Shown: positions 13,555 to 25,109 of the stretch, one piece after another
Numbering within the stretch: the first letter of the stretch is position 1
How the letters are laid out: each line of letters starts with the position of its first letter
NCBI GenBank assembly: GCA_002914805.1
Contig: JXTB01000238.1
Location: forward strand, 575,296 to 639,295
DNA length: 64,000 bases
Direction: 5' to 3'
Source of the DNA: Parasponia andersonii
Lineage: Eukaryota > Streptophyta > Magnoliopsida > Rosales > Cannabaceae
Made by a program: the position numbers and the translations under genes
The notes under the pieces: generated by a model
The model's database searches: none
What the model was told of the DNA's origin: nothing
What the model saw: only the letters and a program-made list of their open reading frames with translations

Positions 13555-13947
13555 GAAACCCTAATATAAAAGAGACATACACTATGTATTATTGTTTACA
13601 GAGCTTCCGTAACCTATAGAGAAAACTCTATTCTCTGTAGAAGAAACTCTTACAATCTCATGTATTGATAATATTACAAAGGCCTAAAGTGTGAGTTTTG
13701 AGAGATTATATGCAACGCTCTCACATTCATTAAGTTGTGCTTGAGGCTTGGATTGAAAAATCGTGGTTTAGAAGACAGAAAAGTTAGGATCCTTTAATAG
13801 ACTATAAGAAGTATTAGATCTATTCTCTTTGTATATTCTTATTTGCTATAAATTAATACTATGCACTCACATAGTCAATTATTTTGAGAAAATTTTTGAA
13901 TGTTCCTAGGCCAATCTTCCACTGCGAAAATCATTTTAAAACCAACA
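12283..13947 (+). repeat. 3' LTR of copia element (1665 bp)
   Basis: Starts TGATAGGGTTTA (one base off the 5' copy) and ends CCAACA, followed by the target duplication TAGAG at 13948-13952. The purine tract GACAAGTGGGAGAT precedes it. It contains an uninterrupted (AT)n run at about 13511-13551. Confidence 0.92.
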
Positions 13948-13952
13948 TAGAG

Positions 13953-14955
13953 TACATGCGTAGTAAGTGGAATTTTTTTTTTTAATGAAACTAGAGTTAG
14001 GTTTATTGTGTTGATACTTAAGACTTATACAAGATTTATTAATGTGATAATAGATGATTTTTAATTGGTTGATACGTTTATGTGATAATTGATGCTTAAA
14101 AAAATGAACTGATTATTTGCGCTAATTAATTAGGTGGAATCAAAGAGGTAAATGACATTTGATCTTTTATAGTAGTTTTGTTTTTTTGAAAGAATTAAAT
14201 GTTTCAATGTTTCTTCAAATTTATAATGGGTTTTCATCTAAAAAAACCTTGAGTTTTTTAATTTTAGCCCAAAAAAAATCCTAGGTTTTCCATTATTTAA
14301 AAAAAAAAAACTTGTCTTTATTTAATTTTAGCGAAAAAAATCTTAAGTTTTTAGTTATATCAAATAAAATTTTTGGATTACAAAATCAAATCAAATTAAT
14401 CTACAAAGTAATCACAAATGACTCATTTTTCCTTAGTTTACACTGTAATGCATGACTATATGAGATTATTTCCATTAACAAGCACTCCAATAAATGGGCG
14501 AAAACTATATCATTCTATATAATATGATTAACACATTTCTAGTTAAAATAAATTTTAAAAAATAGTTCATGAGTATAAAATACTTAAAAATGAAGTCATT
14601 TCTTAATCACATTATATGTTGATAAAATATTTGCTTTGGGTCCAATATGATTGGATTTTAAAATATCAAAATTTTATTTGATATAACAAAAAATTTAAGG
14701 GTTTTTTCCCATGAAAAACCAAAGATTTTTTTTTTTTTTATAATAACCCAATTTATATTCAATAAATGTTGTTTTAAAGAAGCCAATATGTTAATATGTT
14801 TTGCAAGACATAGTTACATGAAGGAAATTGCTTTACCAAAAGGGTTACTTTTCATTAAAAATGAATAACTTTCCGGCTATTGATTTTTCTTGTAAACATT
14901 TTATTAATTATGTCAAAATATAATCGAGCGTATAAATCTGTTACGAATGTTGATC

Positions 14956-14993
<38 letters not shown>

Positions 14994-16200
14994 TTGTATA
15001 TTATGAATATCATGTTGAACGTTATTTTTGAAGGTAACTACATAGATAAATGTTAGGTTTTAAATTTTAGGCTAATTTTAAGCGGAGGTTCGTTTATTCA
15101 AATTATATAATAAATGGTGATATAGTGTATCTAATACAAAACTAATATATTCGGTACATAAACGGAAGCTCGCATATAAGTTGTTATACTGAATGTAAAA
15201 ATGCATACTCAGCCATTTAACTATTAAAATATAAAAACTGGTACAAGATATTTTTTATTTCGTATTAGTAGAAAATTCAATTTTGACTGTTAGATTTCAA
15301 TCCAACGATTACAAAAATAAATAGTATTATTTTATTTATATTAGAAATTGTTCCAATGCATTTAAATATAAATGTTAAAATTAATTTTCCTATTAATAGA
15401 GAATAAAAAAAAATCATTATTAAACTAATCATTATTTGGTAGATATTTTTTTTAGCTATTAGATACTATTTAACGGCTATTATAATATAAGTAGTTAAAA
15501 AAATAATAATAAATATTTATTATTTAATATTCTTTCTTTTTTATTTTTTATATAGAAAAATATGTATAATAAATTTTAATTAAGTAAAACAATACTCTAT
15601 AAATAGATTAAAAAAAAATACAACTGTAATAGTGCCTATATACATTTAAACGAAGTGTACAAAAACAATACACACCCTAACTTCTCATGAATGTTTGGAA
15701 ATTATATGAAAAACAGTTGACGACGTAGTTAATGTTGCCAGATGAGTTGATAGTTGTAAGATTCAAGCCAGTTACAAATTACAACACTGGTTAAATACTT
15801 AAATGTAATAAATTCAAACATGGCCACATCGTTTAATTGAGTGCATGTGGCAGAATGAGATCCACCATAGAGGTTAAATATATATGTAAAGTATATGTAT
15901 ATCTTCAATTTTTCAAATAACTTTTTTCTAATGTGTGTAAGCTAGCTGTCAACCATTTTTTTTCTTTTTGGGTGGGATGGAGGAGAGAAATAAACTCATC
16001 ATCTGGCTAGTAATAAGTGGAAAGTAATTACCCTACGGCCAACCATTATTATAAACAATCTTCTTTATTTTTAGTCCATTATTATGAACAAACTTCTTTA
16101 TTTATTTATTTATTTATTCAATTTACGAATTAAGTTTGAAACAAATTGTTTAGCGCACGTAACTAACACACTTGATCATGGCTAAATGAAGGTGATCATG
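13953..16200. other. AT-rich intergenic DNA upstream of oleosin
   Basis: No coding frame. It holds a hairpin-forming unit (14331-14710, listed separately), an (AT)n run near 14960-14990 and, around 15400-15560, a stretch (TAGTTAAAAAAATAATAATA and neighbours) that resembles the reverse complement of 59185-59260. That similarity suggests a shared small dispersed repeat. Otherwise I see nothing. Confidence 0.55.
14331..14710. mobile_element. Hairpin MITE candidate (about 380 bp)
   Basis: Arms of about 44 bp, at 14331-14374 and 14667-14710, are near-perfect reverse complements. The left arm contains TTATATCAAATAAAATTTT and the right arm AAAATTTTATTTGATATAA. The interior is AT-rich and non-coding, as in plant MITEs. 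The outer sequences add poor, A/T-run-dominated similarity, so the exact ends and any target duplication are unclear and no superfamily can be named. Confidence 0.55.
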
Positions 16201-16338
16201 ATGTGATGTCCTTGTATTCTCCCTTTTAACTATTTATTCACCTTTTTTTCCCCCTTTCTCTTGTTCTGCTCTTCAAGAATATCTAAACTAGAGTGGCGAC
16301 AAAAATCCAAGGTGTCGCTAAATAGAGGCACTGAGTGA

Positions 16339-16440
16339 CATGCAACCCTTGCATGAGAAGCTTTCAACACGTGCCACATCTCCTCCTCAATACGTGCCAA
16401 CCCACACCCTCTGCTCCTCACCTCTTCCCACCTATATAAA
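16339..16440 (+). promoter_or_regulatory. Seed-type promoter of the oleosin gene
   Basis: Within about 100 bp lie an RY element CATGCA (16339-16344), an inverted RY TGCATG (16350-16355), a G-box CACGTG (16368-16373), a second ACGTG core (16392-16396) and a TATA box TATATAAA (16433-16440). The TATA box is 110-117 bp before the start codon. RY repeats bind B3 factors of the ABI3/FUS3/LEC2 group, and G-box/ABRE cores bind bZIP factors such as ABI5. This combination is typical of seed-storage and oil-body genes. The sites are seen in the sequence; binding is inferred. Confidence 0.82.
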
Positions 16441-16549
16441 CTCCCAAACATCTCAATCCCAAACCCACATCCTCTCACTTTGTTCAAAATAATCCTCATT
16501 TTCTCATCAAACACAGCTCACATACCGGCCGTCTGATCATCCTGATCCA

Positions 16550-17002
16550 ATGGCGGAGCATCACCCGCAGTCCCAACAACAGTTCGGGGGTCAACAACAG
16601 CAGCAGCAACTGCAGCCCCGGTCCCACCAAGTGGTCAAGGCCGCCACCGCGGTCACCGCAGGTGGGTCCCTCCTAGTCCTCTCCGGTCTAGTCCTTGCTG
16701 GCACAGTCATTGCCCTGACCATCGCCACCCCGCTTTTCGTGATATTCAGTCCGGTTCTGGTCCCTGCGGTGATCACAGTGGGGCTGATCATCACGGGGTT
16801 CCTTGCCTCGGGAGGGTTCGGTGTGGCGGCGATCACGGTGCTGTCGTGGATATACAGGTACGTGACCGGTAAGCACCCCCCCGGTGCTGACCAGCTTGAC
16901 CAAGCTCGGCACAAGCTTGCGAGCAAGGCTAGGGAGATGAAGGACAAGGCCGAGCAGTTCGGGCAGCAGCATCTCACCTCTGGTCAGCAGCAGTCTTCTT
17001 GA
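16550..17002 (+). CDS. OLE: Oleosin (oil-body structural protein)
   Basis: This 150-residue, intronless protein coats seed oil bodies, where oleosins embed in the phospholipid monolayer and stop the droplets fusing during desiccation. The layout is diagnostic. A short Gln-rich polar N-terminus (residues 1-28) is followed by a long uninterrupted hydrophobic stretch (about 31-105) rich in Ala, Gly, Val, Leu and Ile. At its centre is the proline knot PX5SPX3P (P61, S67-P68, P72), the hairpin turn that defines the family. An amphipathic C-terminus rich in Lys, Arg, Glu and Gln follows (about 108-150, block [20 protein letters not shown]). ATG 16550 fits the family start and lies about 110 bp after the TATA box. 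The coding region is far more GC-rich than its surroundings, as expected for a highly expressed seed gene. I cannot place it firmly in the high- or low-molecular-weight subclass. It seems intact. Confidence 0.97.
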   Translation: MAEHHPQSQQQFGGQQQQQQLQPRSHQVVKAATAVTAGGSLLVLSGLVLAGTVIALTIATPLFVIFSPVLVPAVITVGLIITGFLASGGFGVAAITVLSWIYRYVTGKHPPGADQLDQARHKLASKAREMKDKAEQFGQQHLTSGQQQSS

Positions 17003-18396
17003 AGTTGTCTTCACCGTACGGACCGCCGTGAGACCGCACGCGCCGGGGGCATGCACAGTGGACTTAGGGTTTCCATCGATGACGTGGCGATTATAGGAGT
17101 TTTCATGTCAAATAAGAAGACGTATGAAGGAGACAGCAGAAGGGTACTGGGTACTTTTGTTAATTTATTTTCGTGTTATATTTTGTGTCTATGGTGAAGA
17201 GCAGTGTTTTTTTTTTTTTTTAATTATTTCTTTTTGTCTTTGTGTTGTGAGATCTGTTTTTGTCTTTGTAAGGAAATTCAAGTGTTAAATGGGCTTTCTT
17301 TTTTTCCCCTCCCCTCCCCTCTGAAAGAGCTCATTATCATTTTTTTTAAAGCTAATCTAAACTGGAGAGCAGTGGATGTAATGGTAGACAAATTTGTATC
17401 TTTGATTTCCTCCTCTTAAAACATGAGATAAAAGTCAGATCACTATAGCTCTTTGGCTGTCTTGGCGTCTGGCAAGTACGCGTCATAGTAACGAAAGGTA
17501 CACCTTAAGACAGGTCAAAACAGTCTTGCATGCAGAGGTACACGTGTCAAGTTGATAACATATATGATATTTGAAGCTATATAGACAACGTTTATAGAAA
17601 GTTGAATAGAATTTTAACGGACTATGATTAAATAAACATTCATAACTTAGAAAAGGATATTAATTATGTATACTTGATCAACGAGCTAGTACGTAATAAA
17701 AATTGATTTTGTAACTATAAACTATATATCTAATATCCTAATAGTACTAACACGTGATCGAACATATAATTAACTAGCGTGAAGAGATCTAGAGATATAT
17801 ATTTATGTACATGAATCAATAAAGAAGAAATGGGCAAAGTGATAAAGTTTTACTTTTAGCAATGGCAGCACACACATCCCGCTTGCTGCGAATGCATGCT
17901 CTCTCTTCCAAACGATATGTCTCGGAGCACATTTATACCAATTACCAACCGTGGCCACGTGTACAAGTTTTTAATAAAATGAGGGAGCAAGGAGTAGTTA
18001 AAAAAACAAACAATTTCCTGCACAAAGCTTTTAATAAAACGAGGGGGAAAAAAAAAGGTTAGCACTACTCGGTAGGTTAGGATTCCCTTTTGTACGTATA
18101 TATTAATTTGTGTGCTCCATTTTAAATTAGTAAATATTATATGCCCTAATTTAGGTGACATGCTCTAATAGTCATAGGTATTGTAAATGGTTCCCACCAA
18201 TATTCCAGCCAAAAAAAAAATATATGGTTCTCAACAATAAGTATGATTGAAATGTTTCTCACCAATAAGTATAATGTAATGTTTCTCGCCAACGTTTGTA
18301 AGCAAAGCTGATAGACGAACATGCTCATGAGCTTTGCTCACGCTATGTAAGAAAGATGGGGAATGGGGAGCATGTACATAATTATAAGAAAAGAGA

Positions 18397-18585
18397 GCAT
18401 TTGGAGCGATTCATGTACAAAGTTTCTCATTGGGCCTCAACTAATTTTCTACGGGAATAGTGATGTGGGCACTTGAACGAATTTGTAAGAGAAAACTACA
18501 CGTGCGGTATTTTCGTAATAAAGCATTTGGACGGTTTCAATGTACAAAGTTTTTCATTGGGCCTCTCGACTAATTTTCAAAATTC
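18397..18585. repeat. Short direct duplication
   Basis: The stretch GCATTTGGAGCGATTCATGT...CATTGGGCCTCAACTAATTTTC (from 18397) recurs as GCATTTGGACGGTTTCAATG...CATTGGGCCTCTCGACTAATTTTC (from about 18523). The offset is about 126 bp. The copies are diverged and non-coding. Confidence 0.6.
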
Positions 18586-19699
18586 CAGATGGGCCGAATT
18601 ATTTTGAAACTCAACTTTTTAAAAGCTGCTTTATAAAAATATCACTTTTAATAATGATTTAGACAAATTCCACTTTTTTCTTTCAATCTGTATTTTTCAA
18701 TGGCAATCAAGATAACCAACTTGTGGTAACTAATCTAAGTACTTGACCCATCTAGTTACTTAAGGTAATTATCTAATTACTTAAGGTAATTAGTGAGTTA
18801 ATTTGATTGGTTACTTCAAGTATCTCATCAATTAATAAAAATTAGTATTTTTATAAATAAAAGTTATATTTCTTTTATATTAAAATCTGAAATTTTTCAT
18901 ACATTTTCAAAATCTGGAATTTTCAAATTTTTTTTTGAAAAATTACCGTAAAAAATCAAATTTTCGAAAATTTGGATACTTATTAATAAACCCTATTAAA
19001 AAATGGTCGATAATCAAGAAATATGCAGTTCGATAGGAAATATATCATCAAAATTGAACTATTTCATAAAAATTGACATAATAATATACAAAATTTAGTA
19101 TACTGATCTACGAACATAAAACTGGTGGTGTTACATAAACTTGATCTGCTTAAACTCGGCCATTTACCATAAAAATGAATAAATGTCATTTCTTAAATTA
19201 ATGAAGAAAAAGGGTCATTTCTTATAAATACTCGAATTTATTTTGAGAGCTTGATGAATGGTGTACCTTAGAGATTGCGGATGAAAATTAGTTAAGAAGT
19301 AACGGTTAGTTCAAGGAGCATTTGTGAAATTAAAACATAAATAAATGGTTCATATAGTTTTTTTTTTTTTAAGTATAAATAGTTCATATAGTTACAGATG
19401 CAATAGAGTATTTTATTTTAGCAAAAGATATCAATTTATAATGCAATGGTGTATAAGATAAAATTGATTTTTTCTATTACTGTATAACTTTTTTTCTCAA
19501 TGAACTGAAATTTTCGTTCAACAAAGATAATTTAGTTCAATAATCCACTCGATATAATAATCGAAATACAAATCAACCCATTACAATACTAATAATTAGC
19601 AAAATTATTGTATTTAACTAATGATCTGGAAGGAAACACAAAACTCAACAAGGGATATAACTAGTACTTTATAAGACATGTTTATTTGCTCTTCAAAAT

Positions 19700-19960
19700 C
19701 ATTTTCCGTCACTAGAGGTAATTCTTTAGACTGATACTATGACTTATCTTTTGCATAAATCGATCTTGAACCGTATAAAATCTTCTAGATAAAAAACTAC
19801 ATGAAAATAAAGAAAATAAATAAAACTCACACATATCCATAATCATGTAGGATAAAATACTCATAGATCTAAATCTAAATTTATAATGACTCATGCCTTC
19901 ACACGTATAAAAAGATTATTGAAGACAAGAAAAAAAACAAACAAACAATGAAAGAAAAAT
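19700..19960 (-). repeat. Dispersed repeat, copy 1
   Basis: On the minus strand this segment and 26700-27000 share a block that translates to LSYMI(M/V)D with similar surroundings (AATCATGTAGGA(T/C)AAAATA on the plus strand). Both also have A-rich AAAGAAAA flanks. They look like two old copies of one transposon-derived sequence. The family is not identified and neither copy holds a real gene. Confidence 0.5.
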
Positions 19961-20344
19961 TTCTGTCGGAGAGGGATACCGAGATCAGCTCCTTCCCACC
20001 CCATTAGAGGGAAAATCTTGATGTATTCCACAAAAGAGATTTCTTTGGAGGAGAGAAGAGTGGCTATAGTTTTTTGGGGCGTGTAAAGTTTTCCTATTAT
20101 TTTATGAGCTAAGAATTGATTTTTTTTTCTTTCAAAATATATATTGAAAAAAATAGTAAGAAAATGAGTAGTTAATAATAAATGTCCCTTTTCTACACTG
20201 TGTTCTAATTTATGTTCTTTTTCTCCCTCTTTTATGATTTAATAAATGGCTGAGAAGATATTTAGCTATAAAAACTAAAAAGAATAGGACATGTATATAT
20301 AATAATAAATTATCAAAGTCGTCATTTTAATAAATACAATACTA

Positions 20345-20640
20345 CAGACACAAAAAATTTGCACAAAAAACACTAAATGACGTGATATCATTTTCAATCA
20401 CATTTTATCTCAAAGTACATAGATTATCTCATTTAAAGTTATTTAGTTAAAAATGATTCTACCTCTTATTTAGAAAAGTAGTGCTATAGACAACAAAAGT
20501 CACACCAAATAATGTGACTTCATTTTCAATTACACCTTATGTCAAAGTGCATGGAACCACCTCATTTAAAGTTACTTGATTGAAATTGATACCACGTCAT
20601 CTTGCATAAATTTTTTGTGCGAGTTTTTGGTATTCAGTTT
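20345..20640. mobile_element. MITE-like unit with internal direct repeat
   Basis: The ends carry a rough inverted repeat (CACAAAAAATTTGCACAAAA on the left, GCATAAATTTTTTGTGCGAG on the right). The interior is an imperfect direct repeat with about 145-bp spacing: ATGACGTGATATCATTTTCA...CTCATTTAAAGTTA, then AATGTGACTTCATTTTCAAT...CTCATTTAAAGTTA. No coding capacity. The ends and target duplication could not be fixed. Confidence 0.45.
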
Positions 20641-20824
20641 TTAATATAAACTTATCATAAACAATTAAATAGGTAAAGATCATTAAATTTATTTTGTGGT
20701 AAGTTCTAATTCAAGAATTAAATTGTGGTAACATGCCACATAAGATATAAACAGAGTATTATCAATTTGACCTTTTTTTAATAATGAAAAAATGGACAAC
20801 CAATAAACTATTTACAAATTCAAG

Positions 20825-21260
20825 CACTACAACATATATGACTTTCACTGACGCATCGTTGCGTCGGCAAAAGTTATGAAAACACGTCGGTAAAAGTCAA
20901 AAGATTTTTTCTGACGCTTTTTTTCACCGGTAGTCATCGTCGATGATTGTCTGTCACTAAAAATCAACCACCAATGAAACCCGAAATGCATCAGTGAAAA
21001 TCACTTTTGCCGATGCATTTTTGACTTGTGTCGATGCATTTGTTGCATTGGTGAAAGTTTTGCGTCGATAAAAAGTTGACCAAATTTTGACGCTGATCAA
21101 CCATTTGTTGACACAAAAAATCATCGACAAATATATTGTTTAAAAAATAAAATAAAAAATAGAAATATCTTTGCTGATACAAAAAAGCGTCGACAAATGT
21201 CCCTGTACATTAGCATTTTGCCGACACACTAGTATTTGTGTGTCGACAAAATTTTTATTA
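20825..21260. repeat. CACTA sub-terminal repeat array
   Basis: At least eight variants of a 10-13-base motif with core CGTCGGCAAA or its complement TTTGCCGACG, many with G/T or C/T changes, are spread over 430 bp in both orientations. Density falls sharply after 21260. Confidence 0.65.
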
Positions 21261-24200
21261 ATATTTTTAAAAGAAATTATTTATATTCTTAATTATTTTT
21301 AAGTCAAATGGAGATTTAGATATACCTACAAGTGTTTCATAAATTAATATGAAAAGTTCTTTTAAAGTTGCTTTATTGGAAGTAATATTGTCTTTAAAAG
21401 TAATTACAACCATATATAATGCCTATGCATGCTAAATAAATAAAGAATATGTGAGATTGTAAGAATAAAAACGACAACAAAAAAGGAAAAGAAAAAGTGA
21501 AAACCGAAATAATTAATTATATTCCTAAAAGAGTGAAAATTAGTAAAGACAATATACATTCCTTAAATTCATAGATCGCTAAAATGAAAAAAAAAAACTT
21601 GTAATTATATCACAATTTAAAATCCCTACTTCACGTATAAGAAACATAAAAAGTCAAGCTTCCAAAAATAAGCGCCGAATATATTACTTCCATGATTGTA
21701 AATAGCTGAAGATTGAACATGCAAAGTGGACTAATAATAACAAAGAAAGGACAAATATATTGTACTACTTGCTCATATATTAATCTCACATAGGAACATA
21801 GTAAAAATTTGAGTTTCAATACAGCTAAAAATAAACTGCATATATCTTTATACAAGATCACAATATCTAGGAGAATCATCAGTAAGGCAGCAATATATCC
21901 CAAGGCCTAAACAGCCTACAGTTCGCAAAAAGGAGAAGCTGATATCCTACAATCCAACCAATATAAACTTTATCAACTTAATAGTACAATCAGTCCAATA
22001 AGAAACACCAGCCTTTTTATTCAATTCCTCGTCACTTCTTTTTCAGAATAATTTAGCCGTAACCAAGGTTACTAAGACACCCCATTCTACATACATGAGG
22101 TACAATGCAAAAATAACAAAACTATGGGATATTGTTTCCTAAATGGTAAAGGGTAAGCCTTAACTATAATCAAGAAAGTGGCGTATCATTAAGGGGTAAA
22201 GGGAGAGACTTTAATTTTCCTAAAGTTGTAAATTGAAACCACATGCAAATCAGACTTAGTTCTCTACTTTTTTAGAAGCCATTTCTCACCATTCACAGTA
22301 GTAGAAAAAAAAAATTACATGCAAACATGAGTATCATTTCATAAAATTGGTATAACTATATAATCAAATGAGCCATTATATGTAACTTGTTTTACATCAC
22401 CCCGAGGTATATGGTGCACGTAAGCACCCCGAAGAACATATCTAGTTTATATATGTACATATATATAAAGACATATACTAGCTATATACCATGACTTCTG
22501 GAAAGAATACGATCAAATCCTCATCTCTAGACAGTGGGTTCTTGACAACAGGACAATAGTACTACCTCTCTCTTTTGTAATAGAAGGTACTCTCATATCC
22601 AACAAACCTCACAAGTAAATGATTGTCATATCCAATTTCCACCACAATGCACCTACCACATCGTCATCAACTAATCAAATACAAAAACAAACTTTTCAAC
22701 ATTTTTTTTTTATATTTTGATTATGAGTAATATTATTCTCCTTACTCCCCTATTACCAAAAACAAAAGAACATATATAGAGATATAAAACACAACACAAA
22801 CCTTTAGAATTGTTTTCTTTTGCTTTTTACTTTTCTCTTTGGCTGTAAAACAAATTGCAAAGAAAAGAGTTAGTAACTCTTTTGCCAAGCTTGATCGAGT
22901 TCCCTAGTCCAAATGATTCAGCTAGTAATCATCACTGAGTTAGTAGCATCTACAAAGATAATTAAAAAAAATCTAGAAAAAGAACATATAAGAATTGTTC
23001 TCAAAACAAAATGAAAAATGTTGTTGTGAATAACCACACATTGCCTCCAACAAGATTTGTTTTTTTCTTTCTCAACATCAACATGATGCAGTGACATGAA
23101 CTCTATACCTTTTATCAAGCAGTTTATAGGCATGGCCACTTGAATCTTTCCCCAGTAAAATTTGAATAGGTAAAGCTAAAGTTCCCAATTGAATAGTGGG
23201 AAGACAACGTACAACAAACTTATTAAGCTTGGAAATAAATACTATGCTCAAGATGAAAGACGAATAGTTCACTATATGGATTGTTTTTAACACGAAAATA
23301 TTAAAAGAGAGACCCAATTGGCGATAATTATGCATTAATAATTGTGTGTGTGTGTTTGTGTAGCAAAGAGATAGTGGGAGTTGTACCTAATAAAGAATAG
23401 TCGAGCACCTGAGATTGCAGGGGAGGGAAAGAGACATGGTTATCTCCAAATGAGAAAAGAGAGTGAAACAAGCACAGTAGGAGCCTGGCATACTGTATAA
23501 ACATTCAATCCTAAGGGAAGGAAAAAAAAAGTCTTTAGACCGATCCAAATCAGCAGGCACAAACGGTGAGGAAGGTCTCAACAAAAGTCTATTTTTGCTT
23601 ATCCAATGAAACAAATTCCTATTGTGGCATTTTGTGAACTAAAACCCAATAGTGAAATATATCCTGATTATATAATACTTACAAAAACTAATAAAATAAA
23701 TGAGATTAAGACAAAAAAATTGAAAGGAATTTAGAAGGATAACAACAGGCTAAGTCAGCAATATGCTCATATCCAAATGCGCCTATTTAAATTGAAACAA
23801 GATAACATATATATGAAGTTTTAGAATATCCACAATGCATCTGTTTACTTTCAAAAATTCAAAAAGTGGAATATCTAAATAAGTACTAAATTTTTTAAGG
23901 ACAATAGATATAAATGATACTCTGATTTTGAGTAGAAAAATCATATGGCTTATTCACATGACATAACTAGCAATCTAAAGGTTGCTATCAATTCCATATT
24001 TAAAATTCAAGCAATGAGGAGCTGAGGTCCAAGACGAATGTGAGTTTGAAGCATTCGTATTAGTCGTGTGAAGAACAAAAAATAAATGCGAATAGGTACA
24101 TACTTGGTGATGCAGAAAAGCAGTCACAAATAAGAATATCCGTGTATTCTTCCACAAAAATCTCTGGATCCTAGAGCATCTAGAAGCTAAATCAAGTGAA

Positions 24201-24640
24201 GAGCTCTAGCATTGATCTGTTGAAAAGGAAAAAGAAAAGAAAGAAAAGAAAAGGAGAAAGCAGGGATTCAAAGTTCGCATAATAGGTGCAACAATCAATT
24301 ATACTGATACAAAACTAAATAAAAGGCATAAACAATGGAAAAGAAGCAAATATATCTACAAGAAATGAAATCAAAGAAGCTTTAGGGAAAAAAATTAAGA
24401 CAAGCTTATACTTTGTAAAATACATAATTAGAACAATACCCAAATATCTCTTGAATAATTAGCACCCATTTTGTATAAGACCTCAACCTCAAAAACTAGA
24501 GTCTCAAACTTTTCTCCAAAACTTTCAGTATCCCATGTATCAAGATCCAAAGAAAACACAAACCCATATGTCAGAAAACAATACAAATATCAATCAAAAT
24601 CCAATAAATAAAACTTAGAAGGAAGAGTGACTTTGAAGAA
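21261..24640 (-). other. Interior of CACTA-like element, no coding gene recognised
   Basis: AT-rich DNA with only short frames, none resembling a transposase. On the minus strand the composition (T/C-rich blocks, A-rich plus-strand runs) is like introns and UTRs rather than exons. It may be captured host DNA or the remnant of a transcribed non-coding unit that begins at 24860, but I could not recognise any encoded protein. Confidence 0.4.
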
Positions 24641-24644
24641 GGAG

Positions 24645-24860
24645 CTAATACCTTGAATTGAGTTCGAAGAAGAACATGACCGAAAACTTTGAGGAGAGAA
24701 GAGGCGCGCGGAAAGCCGGCGACTCCGAGAGAAAAATAGGCGCCCAAAAATTGGGCTTATGAGCCAGAGTAAACTGAGACTGATGAGATTTTAAGGTAGA
24801 TTCCAACGATGGGTGTAGCGAGGAAGAGAATTTGGGGAAGAAGATGAAATTTTGAGGCAA
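24645..24860 (-). other. Possible captured 5' exon inside the CACTA-like element
   Basis: The minus-strand frame of 71 codons is locally GC-richer than its surroundings and rich in Ser, Pro, Phe and Leu (start MPQNFIFFPKFSSSLHPSL). It ends close to a donor-like CAATTCAAG|GTATTAG (about 24650). It looks like a plant 5' exon or 5' UTR, which CACTA elements often pick up. No family is recognised and it may not be translated. Confidence 0.35.
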
Positions 24861-25109
24861 ATGAGAAGGATGAGGACATCGTTTGGGTTGAACACAAAGT
24901 CAAGAAAAAAGAAGAAAGATTGGCGGCCAGAGGTTTTTGGTCGACATTCTTCGCTGGTATTTTTTCATTTAGTCATTTCCCGACACAACATAATGGGCCG
25001 TAGGCATTGAACTTTTATGCCGACGTTTGGATCGTCAGGTCTAAAATTCCAGAACTTTTAGTACTTTTTCCGGTGCATAGATCTTAATTCGTCGGGGAAA
25101 GTTTCTTTT

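Larger units (their letters stand above)
4688..13947 (+). mobile_element. Full-length, inactive Ty1-copia retrotransposon
   Basis: Two long direct repeats (4688-6475 and 12283-13947) start TGTTAGGG/TGATAGGG and end in AACA. They are flanked by a perfect 5-bp target duplication, TAGAG (4683-4687 and 13948-13952). A primer-binding site TGGTACCAGAGCGGT (6478-6492) follows the 5' LTR, and a purine-rich tract (GACAAGTGGGAGAT) precedes the 3' LTR. In between lie gag, protease, integrase, reverse transcriptase and RNase H in the copia order on the plus strand. Every domain carries stops or frameshifts, so this copy could move only with help from an intact relative. Total length is about 9.26 kb. Confidence 0.93.
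17003..20340. other. Oleosin 3' flank and intergenic DNA
   Basis: The first 300 bp after the oleosin stop should hold its 3' UTR; AATAAG at 17111-17116 is the nearest polyadenylation-like hexamer. Further on there is no supportable gene. A small plus-strand frame at 17862-18062 has no recognisable content. Local duplications occur: TTTTAATAAAA(T/C)GAGGG twice near 17970-18050, a TTTCTCACCAATAAGTAT-type repeat near 18200-18290, and a pair at 18397-18585 listed separately. A dispersed repeat lies at 19700-19960. Confidence 0.5.
20825..25100. mobile_element. Non-autonomous CACTA-like transposon (right end undefined)
   Basis: CACTACAA at 20825-20832 is the terminal motif of plant CACTA (En/Spm) elements. 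It is followed by about 430 bp packed with short sub-terminal repeats around GCGTCGGCAAAAG (20865-21250; variants CGTCGGTAAAAG, TTTTGCCGATGC, AGCGTCGACAAA, TTGCCGACAC). Similar motifs in opposite sense reappear at 24940-25100 (GGTCGACATT, TGCCGACGTTTGG, TTCGTCGGGGAAAG). Such arrays bind the transposase in this superfamily. No transposase frame lies between them and no TTGTAGTG terminus was found on the right, so the element is non-autonomous and probably truncated or diverged at that end. Confidence 0.62.

Noticed and set aside
16591-17056. Two minus-strand open frames (128 and 122 codons) opposite the oleosin
   Set aside because: They are shadows of a GC-rich coding region. The plus frame has the proline knot and full oleosin layout, and the minus frames have no recognisable domain.
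17862-18062. 66-codon plus-strand frame near RY-like and G-box-like words
   Set aside because: No recognisable protein, a duplicated AT-rich 3' half, and no convincing promoter at a proper distance.
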